DNA from: an uncultured Oscillospiraceae bacterium
Lineage (GTDB): Bacteria; Bacillota; Clostridia; Oscillospirales; Oscillospiraceae
Direction: 5' to 3'
Length of the DNA: 64,000 nucleotides
NCBI GenBank assembly: GCA_934631005.1
Contig: CAKTXA010000008.1
Coordinates: 10,960-74,959, forward strand
Shown here: positions 1 through 7,142 of the stretch, piece after piece
Layout: each line of letters starts with the position of its first letter
Position numbering within the stretch: position 1 is the first letter of the stretch
Notes under the pieces: model-generated
Database searches by the model: none
Seen by the model: the letters and a program-made list of their open reading frames with translations, nothing else
Told to the model about the DNA's origin: nothing
Position numbers and translations under genes: made by a program

Positions 1-227
1 AGCTCCTCCACGCGGGTGATGCCGCCCTCCGCCAGCTCTTCACGGAGATACGCGTCCTGCACGTCCAGAAATTCCGGTGCGATCGCCTTCGGCGGGCGGA
101 CGTTCAGCAGCCCGCGCAGCAGGCGCTTTTGCCCCTGCGCGTCCTGCGGGATGGGCTGCCTGCGGCACGACGGCCGCTCCGCCAGCAGCGCGTTTATTAA
201 ATACAGTCTCCGTTCCGCCTGTGTCAT
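1..227 (-). CDS. Protein-ADP-ribose hydrolase (macro domain), N-terminal part only
   Basis: The window edge cuts this gene; 75 codons from the start are visible. The start ATG (225-227) follows an AGGAGG site at the usual distance. The peptide opens MTQAERRLYLINALL and continues with an LLRGLLNVRPP stretch and an EFLDVQDAYLREE stretch, which I recognise as the leader region of the bacterial macro-domain protein-ADP-ribose hydrolase family. Those enzymes remove ADP-ribose from modified proteins in the cytoplasm. The macro domain itself lies outside the window, so catalytic residues cannot be checked. No sirtuin or lipoate gene, the usual partners of the SirTM-linked version, is visible here. 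The call rests on N-terminal similarity alone. Confidence 0.75.
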   Translation of the reverse strand, partial: MTQAERRLYLINALLAERPSCRRQPIPQDAQGQKRLLRGLLNVRPPKAIAPEFLDVQDAYLREELAEGGITRVEE

Positions 228-245
228 CGGGAAGCCTCCTGCGTC

Positions 246-1049
246 TTATTTGTTCGGGAAGAAAAATCCCACCGTCATATCCAGATAGTTCATGCCGCTG
301 TAGTTTGGGTACTGCGCCTGCACCTTGGCCTTCATCTCGTCCGCGCTGCCGCACGTCAGGGCGATCTCCTTCAGCTGCGTGAGATAGGCGACCTTCGTTT
401 TGGCGTCCTTCAGATCCTCCGGCGTGTAATGCGCGGTCAGGACAAGGTCAAAGCCGTGCCGGATATAGTAGTTGAGCTGGGAGATGATGCCGTCGGCGTG
501 CGGGCAGCCCGCCACGATGGAGTGGCAGTCGTGGCCCATCATGTGCGTGTACACGCAGTTGATCTCGGGGATCTCAAGGTCGAACGCCTCGGCGTTAGGC
601 TTGACGGCAAAACGGATCCCGGCCAGCTCCGTCTCCCCTTCCTCCAGCACGTGGTCTGCTGCGCACAGGCCCGCGTCAAATGCCTCGCCGAACGCATTTT
701 TGAAGTTCGCCACCAGCGCCGCGCCGCCGCCTGTGGTGTTGTAGGCAACGGAGGAAGCCGTCCCATACGCCGGAACATCCGGCAGGAAGGACGCGCCCGC
801 GGCGTGATAGGCGACAAGCTTTGCCTCCACGGCAACGCCCTCCGCCGCAAGGAACGCGGTCAGCTCGCGGATGTTGTCGTAAAAGCACGGCAGCTCGATC
901 ACCACGCCGCGCCCGTTCTTCGACAGAACGAACACCTCGTTGTCGATGAGGTCGCGGGTCTGGTAGGCATACAGGGTGATGCCGTTTTCAGTATAAACGT
1001 CCACACGGCCCTTGTCCAGCGTTACGGTACGGTCAGCAGTCTTGTTCAT
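246..1049 (-). CDS. Metallo-beta-lactamase-like protein with degenerate metal site
   Basis: 267 aa. I start at the ATG at 1047-1049, since the open frame further upstream runs through the divergent promoter region. The order of segments resembles the MBL fold: an early beta-rich part (VFVLSKNGRGVVIELP), a middle segment (CVYTHMMGHDCHSIVAG) and a late LVLTAHYTPEDL. The canonical HxHxDH zinc motif is not there; its expected position reads AYHAAGASFL. It may therefore be a non-catalytic or altered MBL relative, or the fold assignment may be wrong. It is transcribed divergently from an HxlR regulator with a palindrome between them, so it is the likely target of that regulator. Substrate unknown. 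Confidence 0.5.
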   Translation of the reverse strand: MNKTADRTVTLDKGRVDVYTENGITLYAYQTRDLIDNEVFVLSKNGRGVVIELPCFYDNIRELTAFLAAEGVAVEAKLVAYHAAGASFLPDVPAYGTASSVAYNTTGGGAALVANFKNAFGEAFDAGLCAADHVLEEGETELAGIRFAVKPNAEAFDLEIPEINCVYTHMMGHDCHSIVAGCPHADGIISQLNYYIRHGFDLVLTAHYTPEDLKDAKTKVAYLTQLKEIALTCGSADEMKAKVQAQYPNYSGMNYLDMTVGFFFPNK

Positions 1050-1074
1050 AATCAGTTCCTCCCGGAAAAATGGA

Positions 1075-1146
1075 TTGCGTTTTTCAAGCGCTGACAGTAT
1101 AATAGCGCCGTAGGGACGATTCGTAAAGTAAGCACAATATTGTGCT
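1075..1146. promoter_or_regulatory. Divergent promoters and HxlR operator palindrome
   Basis: The perfect 16-base palindrome AGCACAATATTGTGCT lies at 1131-1146. On the plus strand TTGCGT (1075-1080) and TATAAT (1098-1103) are 17 bases apart and would transcribe the HxlR gene. On the minus strand a TTTACG / TATTAT pair with a 17-base gap would transcribe the MBL-like gene, and the palindrome lies at its upstream edge. The palindrome is the best candidate for the HxlR binding site; that assignment is inference from position. Confidence 0.5.
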
Positions 1147-1181
1147 GTAGTTACCAAAATGATACTATTGGAGGTTTTCAT

Positions 1182-1499
1182 ATGGAACTGCCCGCATGCC
1201 CGGTGGAGACGACGCTGATGCTGATCGGCGACAAGTGGAAGGTGCTGATCCTGCGCGATCTGATGGGCGGCACGAAGCGCTTCGGCGAGCTGAAAAAGTC
1301 CATCGGCCACGTCACGCAGAAGGTGCTCACCGCGCAGCTGCGCGACATGGAGGCCAAGGGGCTGCTCACGCGCAAGGTCTATGCCGAGGTGCCGCCGCGC
1401 GTGGAGTATACGCTCACCGAGACCGGCTACAGCCTGCGCCCGGTGCTCGACACCATGGTCGCCTGGGGCACAGACTATCAGCGCAAAAACGCCGACTGA
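1182..1499 (+). CDS. HxlR family transcriptional regulator
   Basis: 105 aa, the usual size for HxlR winged-helix repressors or activators. The start ATG follows GGAGG at 1170-1174; an open frame further upstream lacks a ribosome site. Diagnostic segments are CPVETTLMLIGDKWKVLILRDL near the N-terminus with its early Cys, GTKRFGELKKSIGHVTQKVL (recognition helix region) and PPRVEYTLTETGYSL near the end. HxlR proteins often sense reactive electrophiles, oxidants or small ligands through the N-terminal Cys. The gene is divergent from the MBL-like gene with a perfect palindrome between, which suggests control of that gene and of itself. Confidence 0.9.
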   Translation: MELPACPVETTLMLIGDKWKVLILRDLMGGTKRFGELKKSIGHVTQKVLTAQLRDMEAKGLLTRKVYAEVPPRVEYTLTETGYSLRPVLDTMVAWGTDYQRKNAD

Positions 1500-1514
1500 G
1501 CGCAAACAAAAACA

Positions 1515-1536
1515 CCCCCGGCCAACTGGCCGGGGG
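1515..1536. terminator. Hairpin between convergent genes
   Basis: A GC-rich inverted repeat (CCCCCGGCC / GGCCGGGGG around AACT) lies between the HxlR stop and the stop of the converging lipoprotein gene. A-rich sequence lies on its left, so it suits termination on the minus strand best and may serve both. Its core is nearly identical to the hairpin at 2176-2207. Confidence 0.7.
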
Positions 1537-1543
1537 CATAGTG

Positions 1544-2110
1544 TTATTCTTCACCAGCGGATGGCGTATCCGGCCATTCATTCGGCATATCAGCGTTTGC
1601 GTAGTTCGTTATGATCTGCCGCAGCTCGATGCAGGCGGCTGCGTCCAGCGTGAGGAGCATGCTTTCGCCGTTCAGATTCCCGTCCAGCGTATCCAGGGAT
1701 TCCGGCGATGTGCTCATGTAATCTCTGCCCCACATAAAACTCATGGATACTCCCATGGAGAGGGGCACGTCGTGCACTTCCTTTTCCGCGCCCTCAAAAA
1801 GCGCGATCACGCGGCTGGAATCCTCTGGTGCGAGGGTGTACGCAAATTCCTTGTCCACATCGTATGACCAAATAGTCATCGTGACCACAGGTTCCTCTTC
1901 CGTGTCCGTCTGCTCGGGTGCTTCCTCTGTATCCGACGGGTTTTCCGGGGGTGGGCTGATGTCCTCAGCAGGAGCGCTTGCAGCTTCGCTCGTATTGGGC
2001 AGCGCGGCAGCGGCATCTTGACGGCCTGCATCCTTTGAAGCGCAGGCGGATAGGACGACGAGCGCCGCCAGGCACAACAGCGAAACCAGAAACGGGTTTC
2101 TCTTCTTCAT
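1544..2110 (-). CDS. Lipoprotein of unknown function
   Basis: 188 aa. The ATG at 2108-2110 is preferred over an in-frame TTG two codons upstream because AGGAGG is 9 bases from the ATG. The N-terminus MKKRNPFLVSLLCLAALVVL ends in a lipobox LSAC with the lipidated Cys at position 23. A Ser/Pro/Glu-rich linker of about 60 residues follows, then a globular part starting near VTMTIWSYDVDKEF. I do not recognise the family. It is probably anchored to the outer face of the membrane. It stands between two near-identical hairpins and is likely transcribed alone, just downstream of the BlaR1-like gene on the same strand. Confidence 0.75.
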   Translation of the reverse strand: MKKRNPFLVSLLCLAALVVLSACASKDAGRQDAAAALPNTSEAASAPAEDISPPPENPSDTEEAPEQTDTEEEPVVTMTIWSYDVDKEFAYTLAPEDSSRVIALFEGAEKEVHDVPLSMGVSMSFMWGRDYMSTSPESLDTLDGNLNGESMLLTLDAAACIELRQIITNYANADMPNEWPDTPSAGEE

Positions 2111-2175
2111 ATCCAAGCCCCTCCTGTATGATCCTGTATTTGCAGTTTACCACAGGTCCGCAGGATGTGCAATAA

Positions 2176-2207
2176 AAACACCCCCGGCCAATTGGCCGGG
2201 GGTGTTT
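2176..2207. terminator. Perfect 32-base palindromic terminator
   Basis: The palindrome begins AAACACCCCCGG and is symmetric about the AATT centre. It ends in a T run on both strands. It lies 5 bases past the stop of the BlaR1-like gene and upstream of the lipoprotein gene, so it should end blaR1 transcription. The core repeats the hairpin at 1515-1536. Confidence 0.8.
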
Positions 2208-2212
2208 GGAAT

Positions 2213-3904
2213 TCAATGGGCGGCGAGGGTGTCGGCGTCTTGATCCACGGCGATGTCGGCGGGGTTCATGCTGAGCATGACGTCGTCACTGCCGTCCACG
2301 GTTTTGGAGTAGAGGATGCCGTTCTGGATGTCCGCGAGAATGCTCTCATACAGGGCGATGGTCTCGTCCACCTTTTCCTGTGTCCAGGTGAGTTCTTTGC
2401 CGCCCACGGTGCCGGTCGTCTGGCCGACAAGGCTTTGCAGGTCGAGCTTTTCCTGCTCGAGCCACGCCTTATACTCGTCATATGTCCACCATTCGACGAC
2501 CGGCGTCGGGAAGCGGGTCTCAAATTCCGCGTCCGACATCGGCTCAAACGTCTTACCGCCGTCGAAGCTGTAATACGTCATGCCGTCCGTCGGATCGACA
2601 TAGGACAGGAGCGTTTCCTCTTCACTCGTTGTGTCATAAGCGGCGTTTAACCGCCTGTCGGCCAGGGCGCGGAACGCTTCCTTTTCCAGAACGTCCACGC
2701 CGGAGATCGCACCCTGTGCATCGCGTTTGACGTGCAGGTACGTGCCGGTTTTGGCTTTCTCGTCCATGTAGATGCCGCCGTTGTCGTCATAGATCATGGC
2801 GACGGAGCTGCCCGCATAGTACCAGAGACCGCCCTGCGCGGTGATCCCGGCGGCGGCGTAGTCCGCGTCCGGCTGCAGCGGCTCGCCGCTCTCGACGGCT
2901 TCCGCGCCGCCGGATGCCGCGGCGGCGTTCTGCTCGGTGACCGCGCCGCGCGGGGCGCTCTCCGTCTGCCGCGCGGAGGTGGCGAAAACCGTCACCGTCC
3001 CCGCAACAAGTACGACCGCCAGAAGCAATGATATGACCGTGATTTTTTTCGTTTTCATAATGGCTGTGATCCTTTCTTTGGTCGCGCTGCGGCTGAAATG
3101 GCTGAACAGCGGCATCAGGCCGCTTTTGACCTCCTCCATGCGGATGAGCGCCCCGGCGTAGGCGGCCCGCGCGCCGCCGAAGCGGCGGACGACCGTCTCA
3201 TCGCACGCCAGCTCCACGTCGCGGTTGGCGAGCACATACATGACCCACACGAGGGGACTAAACCAGTGCACGCAGACCGCGGCGATGAGCGCGAGCTTCA
3301 AGAGCGCGTCAAAGCGCCGGATGTGCACGAATTCGTGCTCCAGCACAAAGCCCAGCGTCTGCTCATCGGCCCAGTCCGTCGCCTTCGGCAGCAGGATCAC
3401 GGGCCGCAGCACGCCGAACGTGAGCGGCGCAGAGATGCGGTCTGACTGACGGATGGAGACGGTGCGGCGGAGCGGATGCGCGCGCAGCCAGCGGCGGGTA
3501 AATTCGTTCTCTACCGGCAGGGACGACGCGAACTCCCGGCGGCAGTGCACATACGTCACGGCAAAAAACGCCGCGCAGAGCAGCGCGCCCGCCAGCCAGA
3601 CAAGCGTCCACACCGGGACCTGCGCCGCGGACTGCTCCACAGCGCCCGCCTGCCCCGCCGGAATGGCAGCGGGCAGATGGATAACAGCGGCAGTCGGCGT
3701 CACCAGCAGAGCACGCTCCCGCGCCAGCAGCGAGTAGACGCTCCACCGCGACGGCAGCGAAAACGGCACCAGCAGCCGCACGACAGCCGCGCACCAGAGC
3801 GCAAGGAACGTCTTTTTCGGCACCCTGTTGATCGCCAGCGCGCGGAGGACCGTGATGACCGCGATCATCACGCCCCCGGCGAGGCTCCTCTGCAAAAGAC
3901 TCAT
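2213..3904 (-). CDS. M56 family peptidase / BlaR1-like sensor
   Basis: 563 aa. BlaR1-type membrane metallopeptidases sense cell-wall stress and cleave their BlaI partner. The start ATG (3902-3904) lies 10 bases after the blaI-like stop. The N-terminal half has hydrophobic segments near residues 10-50 and 100-125, then the zinc motif HEFVH in LEHEFVHIRRFD, followed by ELACDE, typical of M56. A further membrane segment at about residues 260-280 (ITVISLLLAVVLVAGTV) leads to an extracytoplasmic C-terminal domain of about 280 residues. That domain does not show the penicillin-binding SxxK/SxN/KTG set of true BlaR1, so the signal is probably not a beta-lactam. It forms an operon with the regulator upstream. 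Confidence 0.85.
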   Translation of the reverse strand: MSLLQRSLAGGVMIAVITVLRALAINRVPKKTFLALWCAAVVRLLVPFSLPSRWSVYSLLARERALLVTPTAAVIHLPAAIPAGQAGAVEQSAAQVPVWTLVWLAGALLCAAFFAVTYVHCRREFASSLPVENEFTRRWLRAHPLRRTVSIRQSDRISAPLTFGVLRPVILLPKATDWADEQTLGFVLEHEFVHIRRFDALLKLALIAAVCVHWFSPLVWVMYVLANRDVELACDETVVRRFGGARAAYAGALIRMEEVKSGLMPLFSHFSRSATKERITAIMKTKKITVISLLLAVVLVAGTVTVFATSARQTESAPRGAVTEQNAAAASGGAEAVESGEPLQPDADYAAAGITAQGGLWYYAGSSVAMIYDDNGGIYMDEKAKTGTYLHVKRDAQGAISGVDVLEKEAFRALADRRLNAAYDTTSEEETLLSYVDPTDGMTYYSFDGGKTFEPMSDAEFETRFPTPVVEWWTYDEYKAWLEQEKLDLQSLVGQTTGTVGGKELTWTQEKVDETIALYESILADIQNGILYSKTVDGSDDVMLSMNPADIAVDQDADTLAAH

Positions 3905-3914
3905 GGCGCGCCCC

Positions 3915-4274
3915 TCATTCCAGCTCGCCGACGATCCGGCGCAGCTGCTCGATCTGCTCGGCGGAGAGCTTTTTGCGCCCCAGCAGCGCCGCGAACAGCT
4001 TGTCGGCGGAGCCGTCATACAGCCGGCCGATGAGCTCGTCGGTCTCGGCCTCCTGCACGGCGGATTTGGGGATGAGCGCGTGGCAGACAAAACCCGGCTC
4101 CGAGCGCTCGATCGCGCCCTTTTTCATGCAGCGCTTGATGAGCGTATACGTTGTGTTCACATTCCAGCCCAGCTCGGCTGTCAGCGTTTTGGCGATCCGG
4201 CTGGCGGGCGTGTCGCCCTCGCGCCAGAGCACCTCCATCACCTTCAGCTCCGAGTCGAATAATTTGATGTCCAT
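3915..4274 (-). CDS. BlaI/MecI/CopY family repressor
   Basis: 119 aa, usual for the family. A winged helix covers about residues 1-75 (LFDSELKVMEVLWREG, NVNTTYTLIKRCMKKGAIE), followed by a dimerisation tail (SADKLFAALLGRKKLSAEQIEQLRRI). Members bind dyads as dimers and are released when the partner peptidase cleaves them. The gene is first in a two-gene operon with the M56 peptidase. Its promoter carries three related dyads, described separately, so strong autorepression is likely. Confidence 0.93.
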   Translation of the reverse strand: MDIKLFDSELKVMEVLWREGDTPASRIAKTLTAELGWNVNTTYTLIKRCMKKGAIERSEPGFVCHALIPKSAVQEAETDELIGRLYDGSADKLFAALLGRKKLSAEQIEQLRRIVGELE

Positions 4275-4289
4275 GTGGAAGCCCCCTTC

Positions 4290-4363
4290 ATAAGACTGCG
4301 GTAGTAGCTACGCGATCATAATACTCCAGTCTTATCGCTTTGTCAATACTACTGCCGTCTTAT
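4290..4363 (-). promoter_or_regulatory. blaI promoter with three operator-like dyads
   Basis: On the minus strand TTGACA (4341-4346) and TATTAT (4318-4323) are 17 bases apart, a near-consensus promoter. Three 18-base elements match ATAAGACnGnnGTAnTAn: 4290-4307 (plus orientation), 4318-4335 and 4346-4363 (both minus orientation). Each is an imperfect dyad around ACTG/CAGT. One covers the -35, one the spacer and -10, and one the early transcribed region. This is the arrangement expected of BlaI-type repression. Confidence 0.8.
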
Positions 4364-4382
4364 AATCAAAATTTTTTCGCGC

Positions 4383-5252
4383 TCACGACTCTAAAAACGC
4401 GTCGAGCAGTTTTTGGGCGATGGGCGTAAAAACCTGATACTTTTTCCAGATCAGGTACAGGCGGTTCTCGAGCTTCGGCTCCAGCGGGCGGAATACGAGG
4501 CCGTTTTTTTCGCTCGGCTCGATCAGGTGCTCAAAGCAGAGCATCAGCCCCAGCCCCTCGCGCACGAACACGCTGCCGTTGTAGGCCAGATTCGTGTGGC
4601 CGGTAAAGTTCAGCTTGTCCGCCTTTTTGCCGCACCAGCGGGGGATGTCCACCTCCACCGACTGCTCGGAGCAGATGAGCTCCTCCCCCAGCAGATCGTC
4701 CGCGCGGACGGTCTGCTTTTTTGCCAGCGGATGCGCCTGCGGCATCAAAACGCCCCACGTGTCCGTCCCCGGCAGCTCAAGATACTGATACCGCTCCGGC
4801 TCCGGCATCTCCACGACCACGCCGAAGTCCAGAAGCCCCCGGTCCAGCCGGTCGAGCACGACCGTGCGGTCGCCGCTGACGATGTGGTAGCGAAAAAGCG
4901 GATAGCGCGCTTTGAAGGCGCGGATCTTTTTCGCGATGTGCGCCATCAGATACGACTCCGCGCAGCCGAGGTACACGTCCCCGCCCTGCAGATCGTCGAT
5001 GGCGCGGAACTCTTCCGCGGTTTTGTCGACCATGTCGAGAATATCCTCCGCGCGGCGGCGCAGCAGAATGCCCTCGTCCGTGAGCGTGACGCTGCGGCTG
5101 CCGCGGCGGAAGAGCTTTTTGCCCAGCTCCTCCTCCAGCTCCTTCATCTGGCGCGAGAGCGCGGGCTGCGAGATGTGCAGCACCTCAGCCGCCGCCGTCA
5201 TACTCCCCTGCCGCGCGATCTCCAGAAAATATCGCAGGACCCGAATCTCCAT
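4383..5252 (-). CDS. LysR family transcriptional regulator
   Basis: 289 aa, typical LysR length. The ATG at 5250-5252 has a GGGAGGAG site; in-frame starts upstream do not. The N-terminal winged HTH is clear (MEIRVLRYFLEIARQGSMTA, then SQPALSRQMKELEEELGKKLF). The effector domain follows from about residue 90 (VYLGCAESYLMAHIAKKI). It is divergent from the CMD/aldo-keto reductase operon with a 140-base shared upstream region, so it very likely controls that operon and itself. This LysR/CMD/aldo-keto reductase grouping is common in Clostridia. The ligand is unknown. Confidence 0.9.
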   Translation of the reverse strand: MEIRVLRYFLEIARQGSMTAAAEVLHISQPALSRQMKELEEELGKKLFRRGSRSVTLTDEGILLRRRAEDILDMVDKTAEEFRAIDDLQGGDVYLGCAESYLMAHIAKKIRAFKARYPLFRYHIVSGDRTVVLDRLDRGLLDFGVVVEMPEPERYQYLELPGTDTWGVLMPQAHPLAKKQTVRADDLLGEELICSEQSVEVDIPRWCGKKADKLNFTGHTNLAYNGSVFVREGLGLMLCFEHLIEPSEKNGLVFRPLEPKLENRLYLIWKKYQVFTPIAQKLLDAFLES

Positions 5253-5336
5253 ATGCCGCTCCTCCCAGTCCGTTTTTTTCATTTTATCACGGACTGTTAT
5301 GCAAATCAATTATAGTATGCCATTAGATATAAGTAT

Positions 5337-5365
5337 TTGTGTGGGCTGTTTCCGCGGTGTATGAT
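5337..5365 (+). promoter_or_regulatory. Promoter of the CMD-AKR operon
   Basis: TTGTGT (5337-5342) and TATGAT (5360-5365) are 17 bases apart, 28 bases before the first start codon. The AT-rich stretch just upstream (about 5300-5336) is the likely LysR binding region. Confidence 0.5.
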
Positions 5366-5392
5366 GGAGACATCTGAAAGGAGCTGGATGTC

Positions 5393-5734
5393 ATGCAGGA
5401 AAAAATCGTACAAACAGCCGGGCGCGATCAGCTGGGCGCGTTCGCGCCGATGTTCGCGCACCTCAACGACGACGTGCTGTTCGGCGAGGTGTGGAACGAG
5501 GACGCCATCGACCTGAAAACGAAATGCATCGTCACGGTGGTGGCGCTGATGTCGTCGGGCATCACCGACTCGTCGCTGACGTATCATCTGCAAAACGCAA
5601 AGGCGCACGGCGTGACGCGCGAGGAGATCGCCGCCATCGTGACGCACACGGCGATGTATGTCGGCTGGCCGAAGGCGTGGGCGGTGTTCCGTCCGGCAAA
5701 GGACGTCTGGGCCGAGCCGGACGCGCAGCCGTGA
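5393..5734 (+). CDS. Carboxymuconolactone decarboxylase family protein
   Basis: 113 aa, one CMD domain. AAAGGAG lies 10 bases before the ATG. The core reads KCIVTVVALMSSGITDSSLTYHLQNAKAHG and continues TREEIAAIVTHTAMYVGWPKAW, which is the CMD helix set. The CxxC of the AhpD-type peroxidase branch is missing, so this is not an alkylhydroperoxidase of that kind. It is first in an operon with a small protein and two iron-sulfur aldo/keto reductases and is divergent from a LysR gene. It may decarboxylate or isomerise a small organic acid handled by the reductases, but the substrate cannot be told from sequence. Confidence 0.88.
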   Translation: MQEKIVQTAGRDQLGAFAPMFAHLNDDVLFGEVWNEDAIDLKTKCIVTVVALMSSGITDSSLTYHLQNAKAHGVTREEIAAIVTHTAMYVGWPKAWAVFRPAKDVWAEPDAQP

Positions 5735-5744
5735 GGACCGCACC

Positions 5745-5984
5745 ATGCCGGACGCACGGGACGAGGAAGCGCTGCTGCGGCAGAATCTGAAGGACGCCGG
5801 CTGCGGCCGGGAGTTGACGGAGGACTGCCTGCGCTGCTGGCGCGAGGGGACGCTGAAAGACAAGCTCCCGGAGCTCGGCGCGCACCGCAAGACCGTTTTG
5901 CAGCAGACGCGGGAAAAGCAGAAGCAGATCGACTGTCTGGACTATCTGACGCGCAAGATCCAGACAGAGGAATTTGAAAAATGA
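5745..5984 (+). CDS. Small conserved protein between CMD and AKR genes
   Basis: 79 aa. The start ATG is 10 bases after the CMD stop. The sequence is strongly charged and helical (LLRQNLKDAGCGRELTEDCL, then KTVLQQTREKQKQIDCLDYL) with three Cys. I recall similar small proteins beside oxidoreductase and MATE genes in Clostridia, always unnamed. It lacks a signal peptide and membrane segments, so it should be cytoplasmic. Position in the operon suggests a helper or partner of the reductases. No function is proposed. Confidence 0.7.
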   Translation: MPDARDEEALLRQNLKDAGCGRELTEDCLRCWREGTLKDKLPELGAHRKTVLQQTREKQKQIDCLDYLTRKIQTEEFEK

Positions 5985-6004
5985 TGAAAGGATGCGGTGA
6001 TCGG

Positions 6005-7099
6005 ATGGAATATCGCAAGCTCCCCCACGGAACGGAACAGATCAGCGTGATCGGTCTCGGCACGTCGGTCGTCGGCGAGCGTTCTGTTAAAAACGTTGCG
6101 GACACGGTGACGTATGCGCTGGATCAGGGCGTCAACTACATCGACCTTGCCGGCGGGCACGCCGCCATCTTCCCCGGCATCGGGCAGGCGCTGGCCGGAC
6201 GGCGGAAGAACGCGTATCTGCAGCTGCACTTCGGCGCGGACTACACCTCGGGCGAGTACGGCTGGAACCCGTCGCTGGAGGGCGTTAAAAAGTCGGTGGC
6301 GTGGCAGCTGGAGAACCTGAAAACGGACTACATCGACTTCGGCTTCATGCACTGCCTGGATGAGGCGGGCGACCTGCGGGCGTATGAGAAAAACGGCGTG
6401 CTGCAATATCTGCTGGACCTCAAGGCGCAGGGCGTGGTGCATCACATCGGCCTGTCCACCCACGCGCCGGGGCTTGCAAATCTGGTTTTGGACATGGGCA
6501 TCCTCGACATGATGATGTTCTCCATCAACCCCATGTACGACTATGGCCACGGCGACTATTCCATCGGCAGCGCGTCGGAGCGCTACCGGCTGTATACGCG
6601 GTGCGAAAAGGAGGGCGTGGGCATCTCGGTGATGAAGCCGTTCAACGCCGGGCAGCTGCTGAGCAGCAAGACCTCGCCCTTTGGCCGGGCGCTCACGCCC
6701 GCGCAGTGCATCCAGTACGCGCTGGATCGCCCGGCGGTGCTGACGGTGATGCAGGGCGCGGCGGACATCGCACAGCTGAAAGAAAACCTCGCCTTCCTCA
6801 CCGCGAGCAACGAGGAACGCGACTACTCCGTGATCAGCTCCCTCACCCCGCACGACACGCAGGGCACGTGCGTCTACTGCAAGCACTGCCAGCCCTGCCC
6901 CGTGGGGCTGGACATCGGGCTGATCAACAAATATTACGATCTGGCGAAGCTGGGCGACGTGCTGGCAAGGGAGCACTATCTGACGCTGGAAAAGACCGCG
7001 TCCGACTGCGTCGGCTGCGGCCACTGCGACAGCCGCTGCCCGTTCTCCGTGGCGCAGAGCAGGCGCATGGAGGAAATTCGGGACTACTTCGGCAAATGA
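6005..7099 (+). CDS. Aldo/keto reductase with two C-terminal [4Fe-4S] motifs
   Basis: 364 aa from the ATG at 6005, which gives the usual opening MEYRKLPHGTEQISVIGLGTS. An in-frame ATG at 5981 overlaps the previous stop and is possible. The AKR barrel occupies about residues 1-275, with the family Asp in NYIDLAGG. The C-terminus carries CVYCKHCQPCP and CVGCGHCDSRCP, ferredoxin-like clusters. Such fused AKRs are frequent in anaerobes and may pass electrons between ferredoxin or flavodoxin and a carbonyl substrate. The usual catalytic Tyr region is altered (AGGHAAIF), so the chemistry may differ from classical AKRs. It is co-transcribed with the next AKR. Confidence 0.85.
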   Translation: MEYRKLPHGTEQISVIGLGTSVVGERSVKNVADTVTYALDQGVNYIDLAGGHAAIFPGIGQALAGRRKNAYLQLHFGADYTSGEYGWNPSLEGVKKSVAWQLENLKTDYIDFGFMHCLDEAGDLRAYEKNGVLQYLLDLKAQGVVHHIGLSTHAPGLANLVLDMGILDMMMFSINPMYDYGHGDYSIGSASERYRLYTRCEKEGVGISVMKPFNAGQLLSSKTSPFGRALTPAQCIQYALDRPAVLTVMQGAADIAQLKENLAFLTASNEERDYSVISSLTPHDTQGTCVYCKHCQPCPVGLDIGLINKYYDLAKLGDVLAREHYLTLEKTASDCVGCGHCDSRCPFSVAQSRRMEEIRDYFGK

Positions 7100-7142
7100 T
7101 GATGAGAGCATAAACCGAGGATCACAAAAATGGGAGGTACAT

